Shown here in pieces: positions 9,180 to 18,741 of a stretch of 64,000 nucleotides of DNA. This DNA is from Chitinophaga eiseniae. GTDB taxonomy: Bacteria > Bacteroidota > Bacteroidia > Chitinophagales > Chitinophagaceae. The translations under genes and the position numbers were made by a program. The stretch covers positions 1,970,336-2,034,335 of the forward strand of contig NZ_FUWZ01000001.1 of the NCBI RefSeq assembly GCF_900167135.1, read 5' to 3'. How positions within the stretch are numbered: position 1 is the stretch's first letter; every line of letters starts with the position of its first letter. Below the pieces are notes generated by a model that saw nothing but the letters and a program-made list of their open reading frames with translations, was not told the origin of the DNA and did no database searches.

Positions 9180-12100
9180 TTATTTGCCGGTGATTATTAA
9201 CTGCTTCATCCCTGTCCGCCCAAAAAATGTAGGGAAGTACATCAGCGAGGCTTTAGCCGGGTTGAGATGGTAAGTGCCACTGTAACGCGGCATCAGCGAT
9301 ACAGTAAACGTATGTTTCCCTTTGGGGAGATGACCGCAGAAGATGCTGACCTTCTGTTTGAAGTGCTCACGGTGTACCTCTCCATGGGCATAGGACTGCG
9401 CTTTGGTGGCGTAGGAACATCCTGCCGGAATGGGCACTTCTATCATCACATAATCCGCTTCGGCATCTACGGTAACGTCTGCACGTAATTCGGCAGGTGT
9501 GCCGGCAATGAGCCGTGACAGCGGTTGCCCGTTGGATACGAGACTGCTTTGTACGGTGAACTGCCGGGAAATAGCTTCCGGCGCCGGATTCCAGTGGTCT
9601 TGCGTGGCACTGAAGTAAACGGTGGCATTGCCTTGTTTACTCACCTGTAACGGCTGCATTCCGCGGAGGATGGTATCGTAGGGAAACCGGGTAACGCTAC
9701 GGCCGTTGAGTGTAAGCGCCGCCATGAGCGGTTGTTTTTTTTGCAACAGTTCCGGTAAAATAGTTTCGAGAATGGTGGCCGACTCATAGGTGTTGCGCCA
9801 GCTACCGCCATAGCGGCGTTCAAGCAGCCAGTCACGGATGCCGGCCAGCGTGGTTTCCTGGCCGGACTGCTGCCGCAATAGTTTGTATACCAGCAGGGTA
9901 TACTGCACATTGTTACGCTGCAGTTGCAGGCTTTCTTCGCCCCAGTACGGATTGCCCATCATGCTGTGTTGACGGTCCTGAAACAATGAAGCGGTGTTGA
10001 CGGCTACACCTGCGCACTGCAGGATGTACAGCTTGCGGGCCTTGTCATACGCAGTCACCGCCGGCACTGTATCCAGGCATCGTTTATAATCCATTTTAGC
10101 ACCCAGCTGCTGCATAGTTTCCACGATCGTGAGTTTATCACCTCCGGGCGATTGCAGCAGCAGCTGCTGGTAATTCAGAAAATCCTGCTTGTTGAACGGG
10201 GCAGTGTACCCGGCCCTTTCCGCCATCAGCAGGGCGGAAGTCACATGTTTGGTGATCCAGGGGGCGGGCTCGCTTTTGCCCCACCAGCCCCAGCCGCCAA
10301 GGTACTGGTTGTTACCGAGCGCGCGAAGCAGTTGTTTGAGCTGCTTTTCTTCGCCGAACTCCTGCTGCTCGTAAGTGCATAACTGTTTCTCCTGTAATAG
10401 GGCGATGAGTTTGCTGGCCATTTGTTCATTGCAGTTGTACTCATATCTTTTTAACCGGGTGATTTCTGTGTGCAGGACGGGCAACAGGCTGCTGGTAGCA
10501 TATACTTTAACCGCGCCGGTATCTGTGACCGGCACACTGAAAGTGGTATCTGTACGCAGCGGGAGGAAGATGCCTGTCGTTTCGGTGACGCCCTGGGGGA
10601 ACAGGGGAATGGCGCGGCGCTCACCATCCATAAAGCCGTCGCGATGGATCGTAAATTTCAGCGCAAGGCTGTCGCCCCGCAGCGGCGCCGCAATCGTTAC
10701 AGTGTCGAGATGGCTGTTCCGTACGCCGGCAATACCTTGCAGCAATAACTTGTCATCCGCATAAAACTGTCTTTCCAGGGTAACGCTGTCCGGCGTATAG
10801 TTGAGTATTTTGCCCAGCGCCTGCAGGGTATCACCGGCCACGGCAAAAGCAGGCAGCGCGAGGTTGGTGGCCAGCGGCTGGAACGCTTTGATACTGGTGG
10901 TGGCGGTGCCGGACAGCCTGCGGTCGGCCATCGCGATAGCAAATGCTTTCCAGTTGGTGATGTCATCCGGGAAAGTGACGTCGAAAGACGCTTCCCCTTT
11001 TTCGTTCGTCCGTAACCGTGGCTGCCAGAAGGCATCGTCGCGAAAACGCTGTCGCAGGTTGTTGCCCGCAGGTGGCTGCGCACTGCCGTTGGCCGACACG
11101 ATAATAATGGCGCCATTGGCAGCCCGGGCGCCGTAAAGACTGGTGGCTGCGTCGCCTTTCAGAACGTTAAGGGTACCAATGGTAGCAGGGTCGATAGACT
11201 CCAACAAACCATCATAGACCTTTCCATCTACGACGATCAGCGGGCTGGTATTGCCAATGGATACCATGCCCCTGACGTTTATACCTGTAGCCGCCCCGGC
11301 GAGATACGCCCGCTTCGTGGTGGCGTATCCGGTAACGACTACCTCCTGAAGAGAGGCTTTGCCGGCGACGAGTTTTACTTTGATGAAGTCCTGCTGGTGC
11401 AGGTTGACTTCCTCGGTAATAAATCCTACACTAGCTACTTTCAGCGTGCCGTATTCGGTAACGTTCATCCGGAAGCGGCCGTTGGCACCTGTAACGGTGC
11501 CAAAACGGGTGTTTTTGAGCTGGATGCTGACACCCGGAAGCGGCCTGTTTTCTTCATCCGTCACAATACCTTCGATGGTTTTCCCCAGAGCGGCTACATC
11601 GAGGTATTGGTCGTTAAAAGCATTGCTGAAGACGGTTTGATCAGTAATGTAGCGCCGCCGGTCCGTATCTGCAGCATACTCCCATATTTCTGCCGCGAGG
11701 CCCTGACTTACCTTGTCCGCAGGCAGCACAGGAAGACGGTCGTTGAGTTGATATACGGTAGTGCCATGGTCGCGGACATAGAGGCTGTCTATCAAATGGT
11801 AACGGTTTTTGCGCAGCAGAATCAGCAGCCGGTACCAGCCGCTGTCCAGCGCTCCAAACTCAAATGAACCGGAAGGTTGGATACGGTAAAAGGAAGGGTC
11901 CTGGTAACGGTACAGGAAAACCTCTTTGACGTTTTCCTGCCGGAAGCTGCTATCCGGAGAGAACTGCAGCCGGGCCTTTCCATGCTGGCGGTCATGCTGT
12001 GTATCGTTTAATGGACGATTAATCCGTGTATTTTCCCGGTGGTCCTGCCATAAACTATCAATGTCCTGCACGCTGAGTGCGTTCTCGAAAAGCGGGAATT

Positions 12101-14852
12101 CATAGAAATGGTAGTCTGCATGTATTTGATTGAACCTCTCAGGGGTGGTCGCTTTAAATTGGAAGGTATCTTTTGCCACTGAAAGTATGCCGCCGCTGGC
12201 CGGTGTAAAAGGCTGCGCAAACAAGCCCCTGGCATGCAACGTGGCGGGTCGCGGTTCCAGCGGCCAGGCAGAGAAACTAAAACCTTCCCTGCGAAGCATA
12301 GGCAGCAACCGGTCATCCTGCTGAATATAGGAGTAAACAGGCAGGGCAACAGGCTGGAAGAAACGAACGAAATAAGGCCGCAGTTCGTTCTTTTCCGTCT
12401 TGGAAAACACATGGGAGAGGCCGCGTACCTGCACATGAGGCTGCTTATTGGCAATGTTGATGTTCAGGAACGTTTTACGGCCCGCGGTGACATACACGCT
12501 GTCGGCAGTTACCAGACTAACGGAGGTGCGCAAACGCAGTTGGTGGTAACCTGGTGTTACAGGGAAGCTATACTTAGGCTTCAGGTCTGCATAATCCAGG
12601 TAAGCAGGTTTTCCGTCAATCCACAGGTAAATGATTTTTTGTGGCGCGCCGTCGATGGTGATAAATGGCGCCAGTTGCGTTACATTGCCGGCTACCGGTT
12701 CAGAGAGACTGCTGATGCCTTTCGGCCGCATGAACTGATAATATATACTGGTATCCAGCGACAGCCGCTGACCCCACCGTTCCTGGTTATACGTTTCCGA
12801 AGTGTTGTCGATATCCCGTTCGTCCTTCCGGTAGCGAACATTGGGAAGCCGCCGTGCTCTTGACTTTCCGTAGTAAGGCACAAAAGGAGGCCTTAAGTCA
12901 CTAAATTTACTGGTGGCGGCATAAGAGGTGACGTCGGCATCCGGTACGGGTTTCCCTTCTGCATCTTTAACGGAAACGGATAAACGGGACGTCTGCCCCG
13001 GAAATACGGTTAACGGTGCATCGATGCGTACCTGCAATAACTTATCGGTATAGGGGGCGGTGAGCCTGTTGTACATCACCTGGTCGCTGCTGATATATTG
13101 CCAGGAAACCGTATAGTTGTTGAGGGTGTTCGCACGGATTTTCCGGTCAAGGTTGCCCTGATGATACCCGCGTTCCACTACTTTTTTACCGGCATAGATA
13201 GTATACCAGAAAGGCAGATGGCGGGTGCCGGACAGCTGTATGAAAACAGAGTCCCGTGTGCGATAGGCAACACCGGTGATCTTGTTGGCAGAATTGTTGG
13301 TATAACGATTACTTGTTTTGGCGGTCTTCACAACATAAGAGCCGGCAAAAGGATGAAGCGGTATTTTGGCAGGCAGGGTGATAGGTGTCTCCTGCATCCG
13401 CTTTCCATCGGCCGTCAGCAGTATCAGCTGTCCTTCGTCCGGCACGGATTTGCCCGAAACCAGGCTGTTGATCTCCAGGCTGTCTGCCTGTTCCTTAAAG
13501 CTGATTTCTTCTGTCGGATAATCATAGGACCGGAAAAGCTGTTCCCACCGGCTTTCATTGCTGGCGCTCAGGAACTGGCAACGGATCGCGTAGTCTATAC
13601 TGGCAGCAGGAAAAATACTGTCGGGCAGTATCACCTTGGTTTCTCCGGTAGGCTCGAGCGGTATTTCATACTGCCAGAGGGTGTCCGGGATAAATACGGT
13701 TGACTGGAAAGTACGTTGCACGCGGCTTGATTCCACACTTATTTTTACGCGGCCGTCGAGGACTGGCAGATTGTTTTCATCGGTAGCCTTGAAATAGACT
13801 GCCATAGGAGTGCCCCGGGTATGCCGGGTGTGGTCTGTCCGCGCAGTAAAGGTAGCAGATACCAGTTCATATTCCTCATACCCGAATCTTTCCCGGAACA
13901 CCACCTGTCGATCCCGCCGGCGCCGGCGTCTTTCATCATCATTGTTATCATCGTCTTCCGCATCTGCGCGGGGAGGTTTGTTCCTGCCACTTTCCAGGGT
14001 CAGTTGGTAATCGTCGTCCAGCTCCAGGTCCAGGCTGTCATGCAGCACAAAGGAATACTCGAAAGCGCCGGGCCGGTAAGGGCGCAGCTGTGCGAGCACC
14101 GTATCAAGGTCAGGCAGTTCATAGGTTTCACTGAGCCGCAGCCATACCGGTGTGTTGACAGGTTTGCCTTTACGGTCGCGGATAAACGCTTTCAGCCGCA
14201 GGGTATCTCCTGGTTTGAATTTCGGCTTGTTCAGTGCCATGTAACCGGAATAGTTTTGCCTGGATGGCCGGTGGTGATAACGAAAACGTGAGAACAGCCT
14301 GCGAAAGGAGAAAGGCTGGCGATAATTGGCTTCCTGCCCCAGCTGGAACAGGTTGTTCAGGTTATCATGCCGCACTTCGAGCAGGCCTGACCGTTTGGTA
14401 TGCCGGAGCAGGTAGGTCTGGCTGGCGGTATCGAAAGGGAAGTACCGGCCGCGGAATTTCACGATGGCGCTGGTAACAATCCGGCCCTGCAGATCGTGCG
14501 CCACTACTGCGAGGTCGGTACCGTTATTAATGAATTTGCAGTGAACGTTTTCTATGGCATGATAGACGTATTTTACGCGCGACTGCTGTGCATATACCTC
14601 GAGGTAGTGGCCGGGAGGGAGGCTGTCAGGAAGGCCCTTCTTTGCCGGAAAAGTGGCCACAGGCGGACTTGCCAGCGCATCGCGGTAGTCTGTGCTGCGC
14701 AGCCGGCCTTTCCGGAAGATCTCGCGGGCCTCGTAATTCGTCACTTTGTACAGGTGGTGCAGGGGACTGTGTTGAGGGCTGCTGGTAAGTTGGCTGTACC
14801 CGTGGGTAATCATACTACAGCAGCATAGCAGTAACAACGATATCCGTTTCAA
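9180..14852 (-). CDS. Alpha-2-macroglobulin with embedded SusC-type plug domain
   Basis: A giant exported protein of 1890 residues. A signal peptide (about 1-20, ending GYSQ) precedes macroglobulin beta domains, including an MG2-like segment (FKPGDTLRLKAFIRDRKGKP, about 210-235). A carboxypeptidase-regulatory-like domain follows (about 1090-1165: GIVTDEENRPLPGVSI), then a SusC-type plug (about 1185-1255: PLIVVDGKVYDG; LKGDAATSLYGARAANGA). After that comes the A2M core (TNEKGEASFDVTFPDD) with the thioester motif CNEQ near residue 1474 and an alpha/alpha toroid region. A bacterial macroglobulin traps attacking proteases in the periplasm or at the surface. The plug has no barrel, which is the odd point. 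A charged low-complexity insert (acidic run, then six Arg) lies near residues 295-315. Confidence 0.88.
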   Translation of the reverse strand: MKRISLLLLCCCSMITHGYSQLTSSPQHSPLHHLYKVTNYEAREIFRKGRLRSTDYRDALASPPVATFPAKKGLPDSLPPGHYLEVYAQQSRVKYVYHAIENVHCKFINNGTDLAVVAHDLQGRIVTSAIVKFRGRYFPFDTASQTYLLRHTKRSGLLEVRHDNLNNLFQLGQEANYRQPFSFRRLFSRFRYHHRPSRQNYSGYMALNKPKFKPGDTLRLKAFIRDRKGKPVNTPVWLRLSETYELPDLDTVLAQLRPYRPGAFEYSFVLHDSLDLELDDDYQLTLESGRNKPPRADAEDDDNNDDERRRRRRDRQVVFRERFGYEEYELVSATFTARTDHTRHTRGTPMAVYFKATDENNLPVLDGRVKISVESSRVQRTFQSTVFIPDTLWQYEIPLEPTGETKVILPDSIFPAASIDYAIRCQFLSASNESRWEQLFRSYDYPTEEISFKEQADSLEINSLVSGKSVPDEGQLILLTADGKRMQETPITLPAKIPLHPFAGSYVVKTAKTSNRYTNNSANKITGVAYRTRDSVFIQLSGTRHLPFWYTIYAGKKVVERGYHQGNLDRKIRANTLNNYTVSWQYISSDQVMYNRLTAPYTDKLLQVRIDAPLTVFPGQTSRLSVSVKDAEGKPVPDADVTSYAATSKFSDLRPPFVPYYGKSRARRLPNVRYRKDERDIDNTSETYNQERWGQRLSLDTSIYYQFMRPKGISSLSEPVAGNVTQLAPFITIDGAPQKIIYLWIDGKPAYLDYADLKPKYSFPVTPGYHQLRLRTSVSLVTADSVYVTAGRKTFLNINIANKQPHVQVRGLSHVFSKTEKNELRPYFVRFFQPVALPVYSYIQQDDRLLPMLRREGFSFSAWPLEPRPATLHARGLFAQPFTPASGGILSVAKDTFQFKATTPERFNQIHADYHFYEFPLFENALSVQDIDSLWQDHRENTRINRPLNDTQHDRQHGKARLQFSPDSSFRQENVKEVFLYRYQDPSFYRIQPSGSFEFGALDSGWYRLLILLRKNRYHLIDSLYVRDHGTTVYQLNDRLPVLPADKVSQGLAAEIWEYAADTDRRRYITDQTVFSNAFNDQYLDVAALGKTIEGIVTDEENRPLPGVSIQLKNTRFGTVTGANGRFRMNVTEYGTLKVASVGFITEEVNLHQQDFIKVKLVAGKASLQEVVVTGYATTKRAYLAGAATGINVRGMVSIGNTSPLIVVDGKVYDGLLESIDPATIGTLNVLKGDAATSLYGARAANGAIIIVSANGSAQPPAGNNLRQRFRDDAFWQPRLRTNEKGEASFDVTFPDDITNWKAFAIAMADRRLSGTATTSIKAFQPLATNLALPAFAVAGDTLQALGKILNYTPDSVTLERQFYADDKLLLQGIAGVRNSHLDTVTIAAPLRGDSLALKFTIHRDGFMDGERRAIPLFPQGVTETTGIFLPLRTDTTFSVPVTDTGAVKVYATSSLLPVLHTEITRLKRYEYNCNEQMASKLIALLQEKQLCTYEQQEFGEEKQLKQLLRALGNNQYLGGWGWWGKSEPAPWITKHVTSALLMAERAGYTAPFNKQDFLNYQQLLLQSPGGDKLTIVETMQQLGAKMDYKRCLDTVPAVTAYDKARKLYILQCAGVAVNTASLFQDRQHSMMGNPYWGEESLQLQRNNVQYTLLVYKLLRQQSGQETTLAGIRDWLLERRYGGSWRNTYESATILETILPELLQKKQPLMAALTLNGRSVTRFPYDTILRGMQPLQVSKQGNATVYFSATQDHWNPAPEAISRQFTVQSSLVSNGQPLSRLIAGTPAELRADVTVDAEADYVMIEVPIPAGCSYATKAQSYAHGEVHREHFKQKVSIFCGHLPKGKHTFTVSLMPRYSGTYHLNPAKASLMYFPTFFGRTGMKQLIITGK

Positions 14853-14927
14853 GGCAAAGGGTATTTTTATGGGTTATTAATTAAGTTAACAATTATCTCT
14901 AACTTCCCGGCAAAATCTTATTAAAGT

Positions 14928-15815
14928 ATGGAAACCATTGGATTTATCGGAGCCGGTAACCTCGGTACGCCGATCGTGACCAACCTTTTGCAGGCTGGCT
15001 ATAAAGTAAAGCTATATAACCGTACCCGTGAGAAAGCGCAGCCGTTGGAAGCGCTTGGGGCGGAACTGGTGAGCAGCCCTGCTGCTGCGGCGGTGCCGGG
15101 GGGCATTGTCATGAGCCTGGTGGCCGATGATAAAGCGGTAGAAAGTGTGGCTGGTGATGCGTTAATGCAGGCATTGGGTCATGGCGGTGTCCACGTGTCT
15201 ATGAGTACGATCTCTCCGGATACGTCGCGTACGCTGGCGGCGCATCATCAGAAGCTGGGCGTTACCTACGTAGCGGCGCCGGTGTTTGCCCGTCCGGAAG
15301 CGGCGGCCGCAAAAATCGGCAATGCGGTCATCTCCGGTCCGGCTGATGCCAAAGAAAGGATAAAGCCATTGCTGCAGGCCGGTTTTGCCAAAAATATTTT
15401 TGATCTGGGGGAAGATGTGGGCAGTGCCAATGTGCTGAAGCTGATGGGTAACTTTATGATTGCCGGGGCTATCGAAATGATGGCCGAAGCTTTTGCGCTG
15501 GCCGAGAAAAACGGGGTAGATTCCAAAGTGGCCTATGAGATGCTGACCACCACGTTGTTTGCCGCGCCGATCTTCCGCGGATATGGCGCCATGGTGGTAG
15601 ACCGCAAATATGTGGGCAATCCTGCATTCAGTGCCGCGCTGGGGTTGAAAGATATGAACCTGGTACTGCAAACGGCTACACGGTCGCATACGCCGATGCC
15701 GCTGGCCCAGCTGGTGCAGTCCCGCCTGATGACAGTAGTGGCGCGGGACGTGAAGGAGGCTGACTGGACAGCCCTGGCCATGGGTGCGCTGGAAGACGCC
15801 GGCCTGAAAGGTTAG
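14928..15815 (+). CDS. NAD(P)-dependent 3-hydroxyisobutyrate dehydrogenase-like oxidoreductase
   Basis: A 295-residue beta-hydroxyacid dehydrogenase. The N-terminal Rossmann fold starts at residue 4 with GFIGAGNLG; NRTREKAQ follows the second strand, where a basic Arg suggests NADP(H). The C-terminal all-helical domain carries the catalytic Lys in ANVLKLMGNFM. The family reduces or oxidises small beta-hydroxy acids or semialdehydes (3-hydroxyisobutyrate, tartronate, succinic semialdehyde); the exact substrate is not visible. It is divergent from the macroglobulin gene and convergent with the HxlR regulator, whose stop codon overlaps its own by two bases. Confidence 0.88.
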   Translation: METIGFIGAGNLGTPIVTNLLQAGYKVKLYNRTREKAQPLEALGAELVSSPAAAAVPGGIVMSLVADDKAVESVAGDALMQALGHGGVHVSMSTISPDTSRTLAAHHQKLGVTYVAAPVFARPEAAAAKIGNAVISGPADAKERIKPLLQAGFAKNIFDLGEDVGSANVLKLMGNFMIAGAIEMMAEAFALAEKNGVDSKVAYEMLTTTLFAAPIFRGYGAMVVDRKYVGNPAFSAALGLKDMNLVLQTATRSHTPMPLAQLVQSRLMTVVARDVKEADWTALAMGALEDAGLKG

Positions 15816-16207
15816 TTTTTGCTGGCCGCAGCAAGCTCTTTCGCCTGGCGGGTTTCCGCCCGGTGCATTTCGCCCCAGCTGCACATGTGTTCCAATAAAC
15901 TTTCGAGCGACCGCCCCAGTGGGGTCAGTTCATATTCCACGCGGGGCGGTACTTCCGGATAAATGATGCGTTTTATCAGCTGATCATTCTCCAGCTCCCT
16001 TAACTGTAACACGAGTACCCTTTCTGATATACCGGAGATAGATTTTTTCAATTCGTGATAGCGCATTTTACCGTCGAGCAGGCGCCAGAGGATGCTGGGC
16101 TTCCAGCGTCCGCCGATGACTGACAAGGTATGGGCTGTTTGACATAATCCGTTGATTATCCGTTCGTTAATCGCATTGGTGGAGTTTTCTTTCCGCATAG
16201 ATACCAT
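15812..16207 (-). CDS. HxlR-family winged-helix regulator
   Basis: A 131-residue MarR/HxlR-type DNA-binding protein with the HxlR core: Cys22 in LCQTAHTLSVIGGRWKPSIL, then MRYHELKKSISGISERVL (recognition helix), LREL, and the wing YPEVPPRVEYELTPLGRSL. HxlR proteins often sense reactive electrophiles or quinones through a conserved N-terminal Cys, and one is present here. A second in-frame ATG at 16198 is possible. It is divergent from the DoxX gene, and a palindrome overlapping the doxX -7 box is the likely operator. Confidence 0.92.
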   Translation of the reverse strand: MVSMRKENSTNAINERIINGLCQTAHTLSVIGGRWKPSILWRLLDGKMRYHELKKSISGISERVLVLQLRELENDQLIKRIIYPEVPPRVEYELTPLGRSLESLLEHMCSWGEMHRAETRQAKELAAASKN

Positions 16208-16279
16208 TTTGTTCCGGCTATAAATATACGACTTCGCGGAACGCTAACCCACAGGATAGTGCTTTCCTGCCGGTAACCC

Positions 16280-16316
16280 TTGAGCAAACATTCTTGAATA
16301 ACTATACGTTTGTATA
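16280..16316 (+). promoter_or_regulatory. doxX promoter with overlapping palindromic operator
   Basis: TACGTTTG at 16305-16312 matches TAnnTTTG, and TTG at 16280-16282 lies 22 bp upstream, close to the Bacteroidota -33 position. The -7 box sits inside the palindrome TATAC-GTTT-GTATA (16303-16316), so a repressor bound there would block RNA polymerase. The divergent HxlR protein is the obvious candidate. This also rules out a TTG start at 16310 for the DoxX protein. Confidence 0.5.
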
Positions 16317-16333
16317 TCATAAAACTGTTCACT

Positions 16334-16720
16334 ATGAAAATTGTTCCTCTGTTGGGGCGTATCCTGTTTGCGCTCATCTTTGTCATGTCAGGTATCAATC
16401 ATGTGGGAGGCGCCGGCGCCGATTATGCAGCGGCTTCCGGTGTGCCGGCGGCCAATATCATGGTCCGGTTGGCGGGCCTGCTCGCTTTGGTGGGAGGCCT
16501 GAGCATACTGCTCGGGTATAAAGCCAGAATCGGCGCGTGGCTGGTGGTTATTTTCCTTATTCCTGTCACGCTGGCCATGCACAAGTTCTGGGGTATCTCC
16601 GATCAGATGGCGGCGCAGATGCAGATGGCCATGTTCATGAAGAATGTGGCGCTGATAGGTGGTGCGCTGTTTATCGCTTATTTTGGTGCAGGGCCGCTCA
16701 GTATAGATAACAAGTCCTGA
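16334..16720 (+). CDS. DoxX-family membrane protein
   Basis: A 128-residue protein with four predicted membrane helices and DoxX features: LGRILFALIFVMSGINHV at the N terminus, then a Gly-rich second helix (LLALVGGLSILLG) and a third with FLIPVTLAMHKFWG. DoxX proteins are linked to redox stress and quinone or thiol chemistry, but their activity is still unclear. The ATG at 16334 is chosen because the promoter lies directly upstream. It is divergent from HxlR, a common arrangement in which HxlR controls the redox protein. A terminator follows. Confidence 0.88.
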   Translation: MKIVPLLGRILFALIFVMSGINHVGGAGADYAAASGVPAANIMVRLAGLLALVGGLSILLGYKARIGAWLVVIFLIPVTLAMHKFWGISDQMAAQMQMAMFMKNVALIGGALFIAYFGAGPLSIDNKS

Positions 16721-16730
16721 TAAAGCGTTA

Positions 16731-16760
16731 AGGCTGTCTCTCGGGGGAGACAGCCTTTTT
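16731..16760 (+). terminator. Intrinsic terminator after doxX
   Basis: A 10-bp stem (aggctgtctc with gagacagcct) with loop tcgggg, followed by TTTT. It lies 10 bp after the DoxX stop. Confidence 0.85.
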
Positions 16761-16806
16761 AAATCGGGGTAACATGAATGGTGAAAGTGGTATAGGGATG
16801 ATAGTT

Positions 16807-18741
16807 TTATTTGCTCTCGGCATCGGCGGAAGGAGTAGCAGTTGATATGTTTTGTTTGTTGGTAATTTCTTCCAGTAATTTCAGTCCGAGCAGTCCGCTG
16901 ATAGGGCCGTTGGCGCCTTCGCCGCCACCGATCAGCACATCCGGCATGATGCGGATATGTTGACTGCCGATGGCTTCCATGACTTTCAACCGGGTGAAGT
17001 TTTCGCCGCCCATCGCTTCTACGGCCAGTTTATAGGATTCAGCGCTGGACTGGCCGATGGCCAGGATTTTCTCCGCTTCCGCTTTACCGGTAAGGGATAT
17101 TTTTTCCGCTTCTGCTTTCGCGGTCCATTCTGTGCGATCGGCGTCGGCTCTGGCGAGCAGTCTTACCTTTTCCGCTTCGCCGCTGGCCAGCAGTTTCATC
17201 CGGTCACTTTCCGCGTTGGCCTGCAGGCGCACGCTGTTGGCGTCGCCAGTAGCTTTCTTTACAGAGGCATCGGCGATTCTTTCCGCGATCAGCACACCCT
17301 GATCGGCTTTCACGATTTCTTTCTGCATTTCCGCCACCGCAGTTTCTTTTTCGAGTGACTGGCGTGTTTCTTGTGCCTGGCGCTGTGTTTCGTACGTTAC
17401 CTTTTGTTCTTCCGCTATCTTACGGTCTGTCAGTGTTTTCATCAGGCTCTCCGGCGGCACAATGTCGCCGATCAGCGTATCCACACCAAAAACGTTGTAT
17501 TGGTCCAGCACCAGGCCGATATGTTCTTTCGCCGCGTTTTGTCTTTCTTTACGGCTGGTGAGGAAGCTGATCACGTCGGAACCTTGCGCCGAGTTACGGA
17601 AGTAGTTGCCAATGGTAGGTTCCAGTACCTGTGTCACAAGGTTGCTCATGTTACCGAAACGGGCAATTACTTTTGGTGCTTCCGTAGTGGGGATATGGAT
17701 GATCTGTGATACGTCGAGGTTGAAGGTGAAGCCGTCCTTGCTGCGCACGGTGATAGTGGACAGGTTTTTGTCGAGCTGGTGCGCTTCGCTTCTGGCGGAG
17801 GCCCAGTTGAGCACCAGGTTGGTGGTAGGCACCAGTTCTACTTTCATGATGTACGGGTTAATTGGATATTTACCCGGACCTAACGGTTCCGCCCATACGC
17901 CTTTCGATCCTTTGGTAACGATGTTGCCATGTTTAAACTCCACCCCGCTGATGTCCACCCCGTCGTTGCCGACGAATGAGATAACCACGCCTACATGGCC
18001 GATGGCTATTTCCGTCATGCGAACGATTTCCATTTTAGCAAACCAGGGGTTGATAAAATAAGAGCCTGCGAGGATCACCTGTTCCTGTAAACCTTTGTAG
18101 CCGCCTTTTTGTAGGAAGGCATCCACATCCTGGAAGTTGTTGTGTTCCGGGATGGTTTTACCGGCAATAGAGCCTGTTTCGATGGCCTGGCCTTCGAGGG
18201 TGGTGATGATACCGACCGCATTTTCCGGGATGGAGATCATATCGGTGATCTCCAGTTCGAACAGGAGGGTGTTGATACGATAGGAGCCTGGTGTGATGAT
18301 CGCCGTCTGCCGGCCTTTACAGCCGCCGTTTTCGAGGAAGGCCACTGCGTCCTGGAAGGTATCGCAGTTCACTTTTCGGGCGAGGATGGCGCCGGTGGGA
18401 AGCTCTGCGCCGTCTTTCGCCAGCACCAGTCCTATTTTACCGGTGGGGATAATGGTAAAAGGCTGGAAGGTAACGGCGTACTGCCACATCCATTTCCAGA
18501 AGTATACGCCGGGGGCCAGTGTCTGGGCCTGGAAGCCGGCTTCGCCGCGTGTGGCGAGGATACGCCCTTCGGGCAGTTCCTGTTTGCCCAGCAGCACAAA
18601 TTTTTTCGTCACCAGACCAATACGGTCTTCCGGTACAATTACAACGCCGAAGAATATACGAAGAATTACTTTGTACATGATCAGGCATAGAATAGGCAGG
18701 CCGATGAGCAATGCCCATTTCAAGAAAGGGGTGTTTTCCAT
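16807..18741 (-). CDS. Flotillin-like SPFH/band 7 protein with internal duplication
   Basis: About 644 residues. One N-terminal membrane helix (LIGLPILCLIMYKVILR) is followed by a short beta region that occurs twice in tandem, then an SPFH domain (WASARSEAHQLDKNLSTITV; DGFTFNLDVSQIIHI) and a long heptad coiled coil made of repeated Ala/Glu/Lys units (AEAEKISLTGKAEAEKI). The tail resembles that of flotillins (LLGLKLLEEI). Such proteins oligomerise into membrane rings and organise microdomains. The frame is open to 18837, but the ATG at 18741 (MENTPFLKW) places the membrane helix at the very N terminus and is preferred. No NfeD partner is seen next to it. Confidence 0.87.
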   Translation of the reverse strand: MENTPFLKWALLIGLPILCLIMYKVILRIFFGVVIVPEDRIGLVTKKFVLLGKQELPEGRILATRGEAGFQAQTLAPGVYFWKWMWQYAVTFQPFTIIPTGKIGLVLAKDGAELPTGAILARKVNCDTFQDAVAFLENGGCKGRQTAIITPGSYRINTLLFELEITDMISIPENAVGIITTLEGQAIETGSIAGKTIPEHNNFQDVDAFLQKGGYKGLQEQVILAGSYFINPWFAKMEIVRMTEIAIGHVGVVISFVGNDGVDISGVEFKHGNIVTKGSKGVWAEPLGPGKYPINPYIMKVELVPTTNLVLNWASARSEAHQLDKNLSTITVRSKDGFTFNLDVSQIIHIPTTEAPKVIARFGNMSNLVTQVLEPTIGNYFRNSAQGSDVISFLTSRKERQNAAKEHIGLVLDQYNVFGVDTLIGDIVPPESLMKTLTDRKIAEEQKVTYETQRQAQETRQSLEKETAVAEMQKEIVKADQGVLIAERIADASVKKATGDANSVRLQANAESDRMKLLASGEAEKVRLLARADADRTEWTAKAEAEKISLTGKAEAEKILAIGQSSAESYKLAVEAMGGENFTRLKVMEAIGSQHIRIMPDVLIGGGEGANGPISGLLGLKLLEEITNKQNISTATPSADAESK

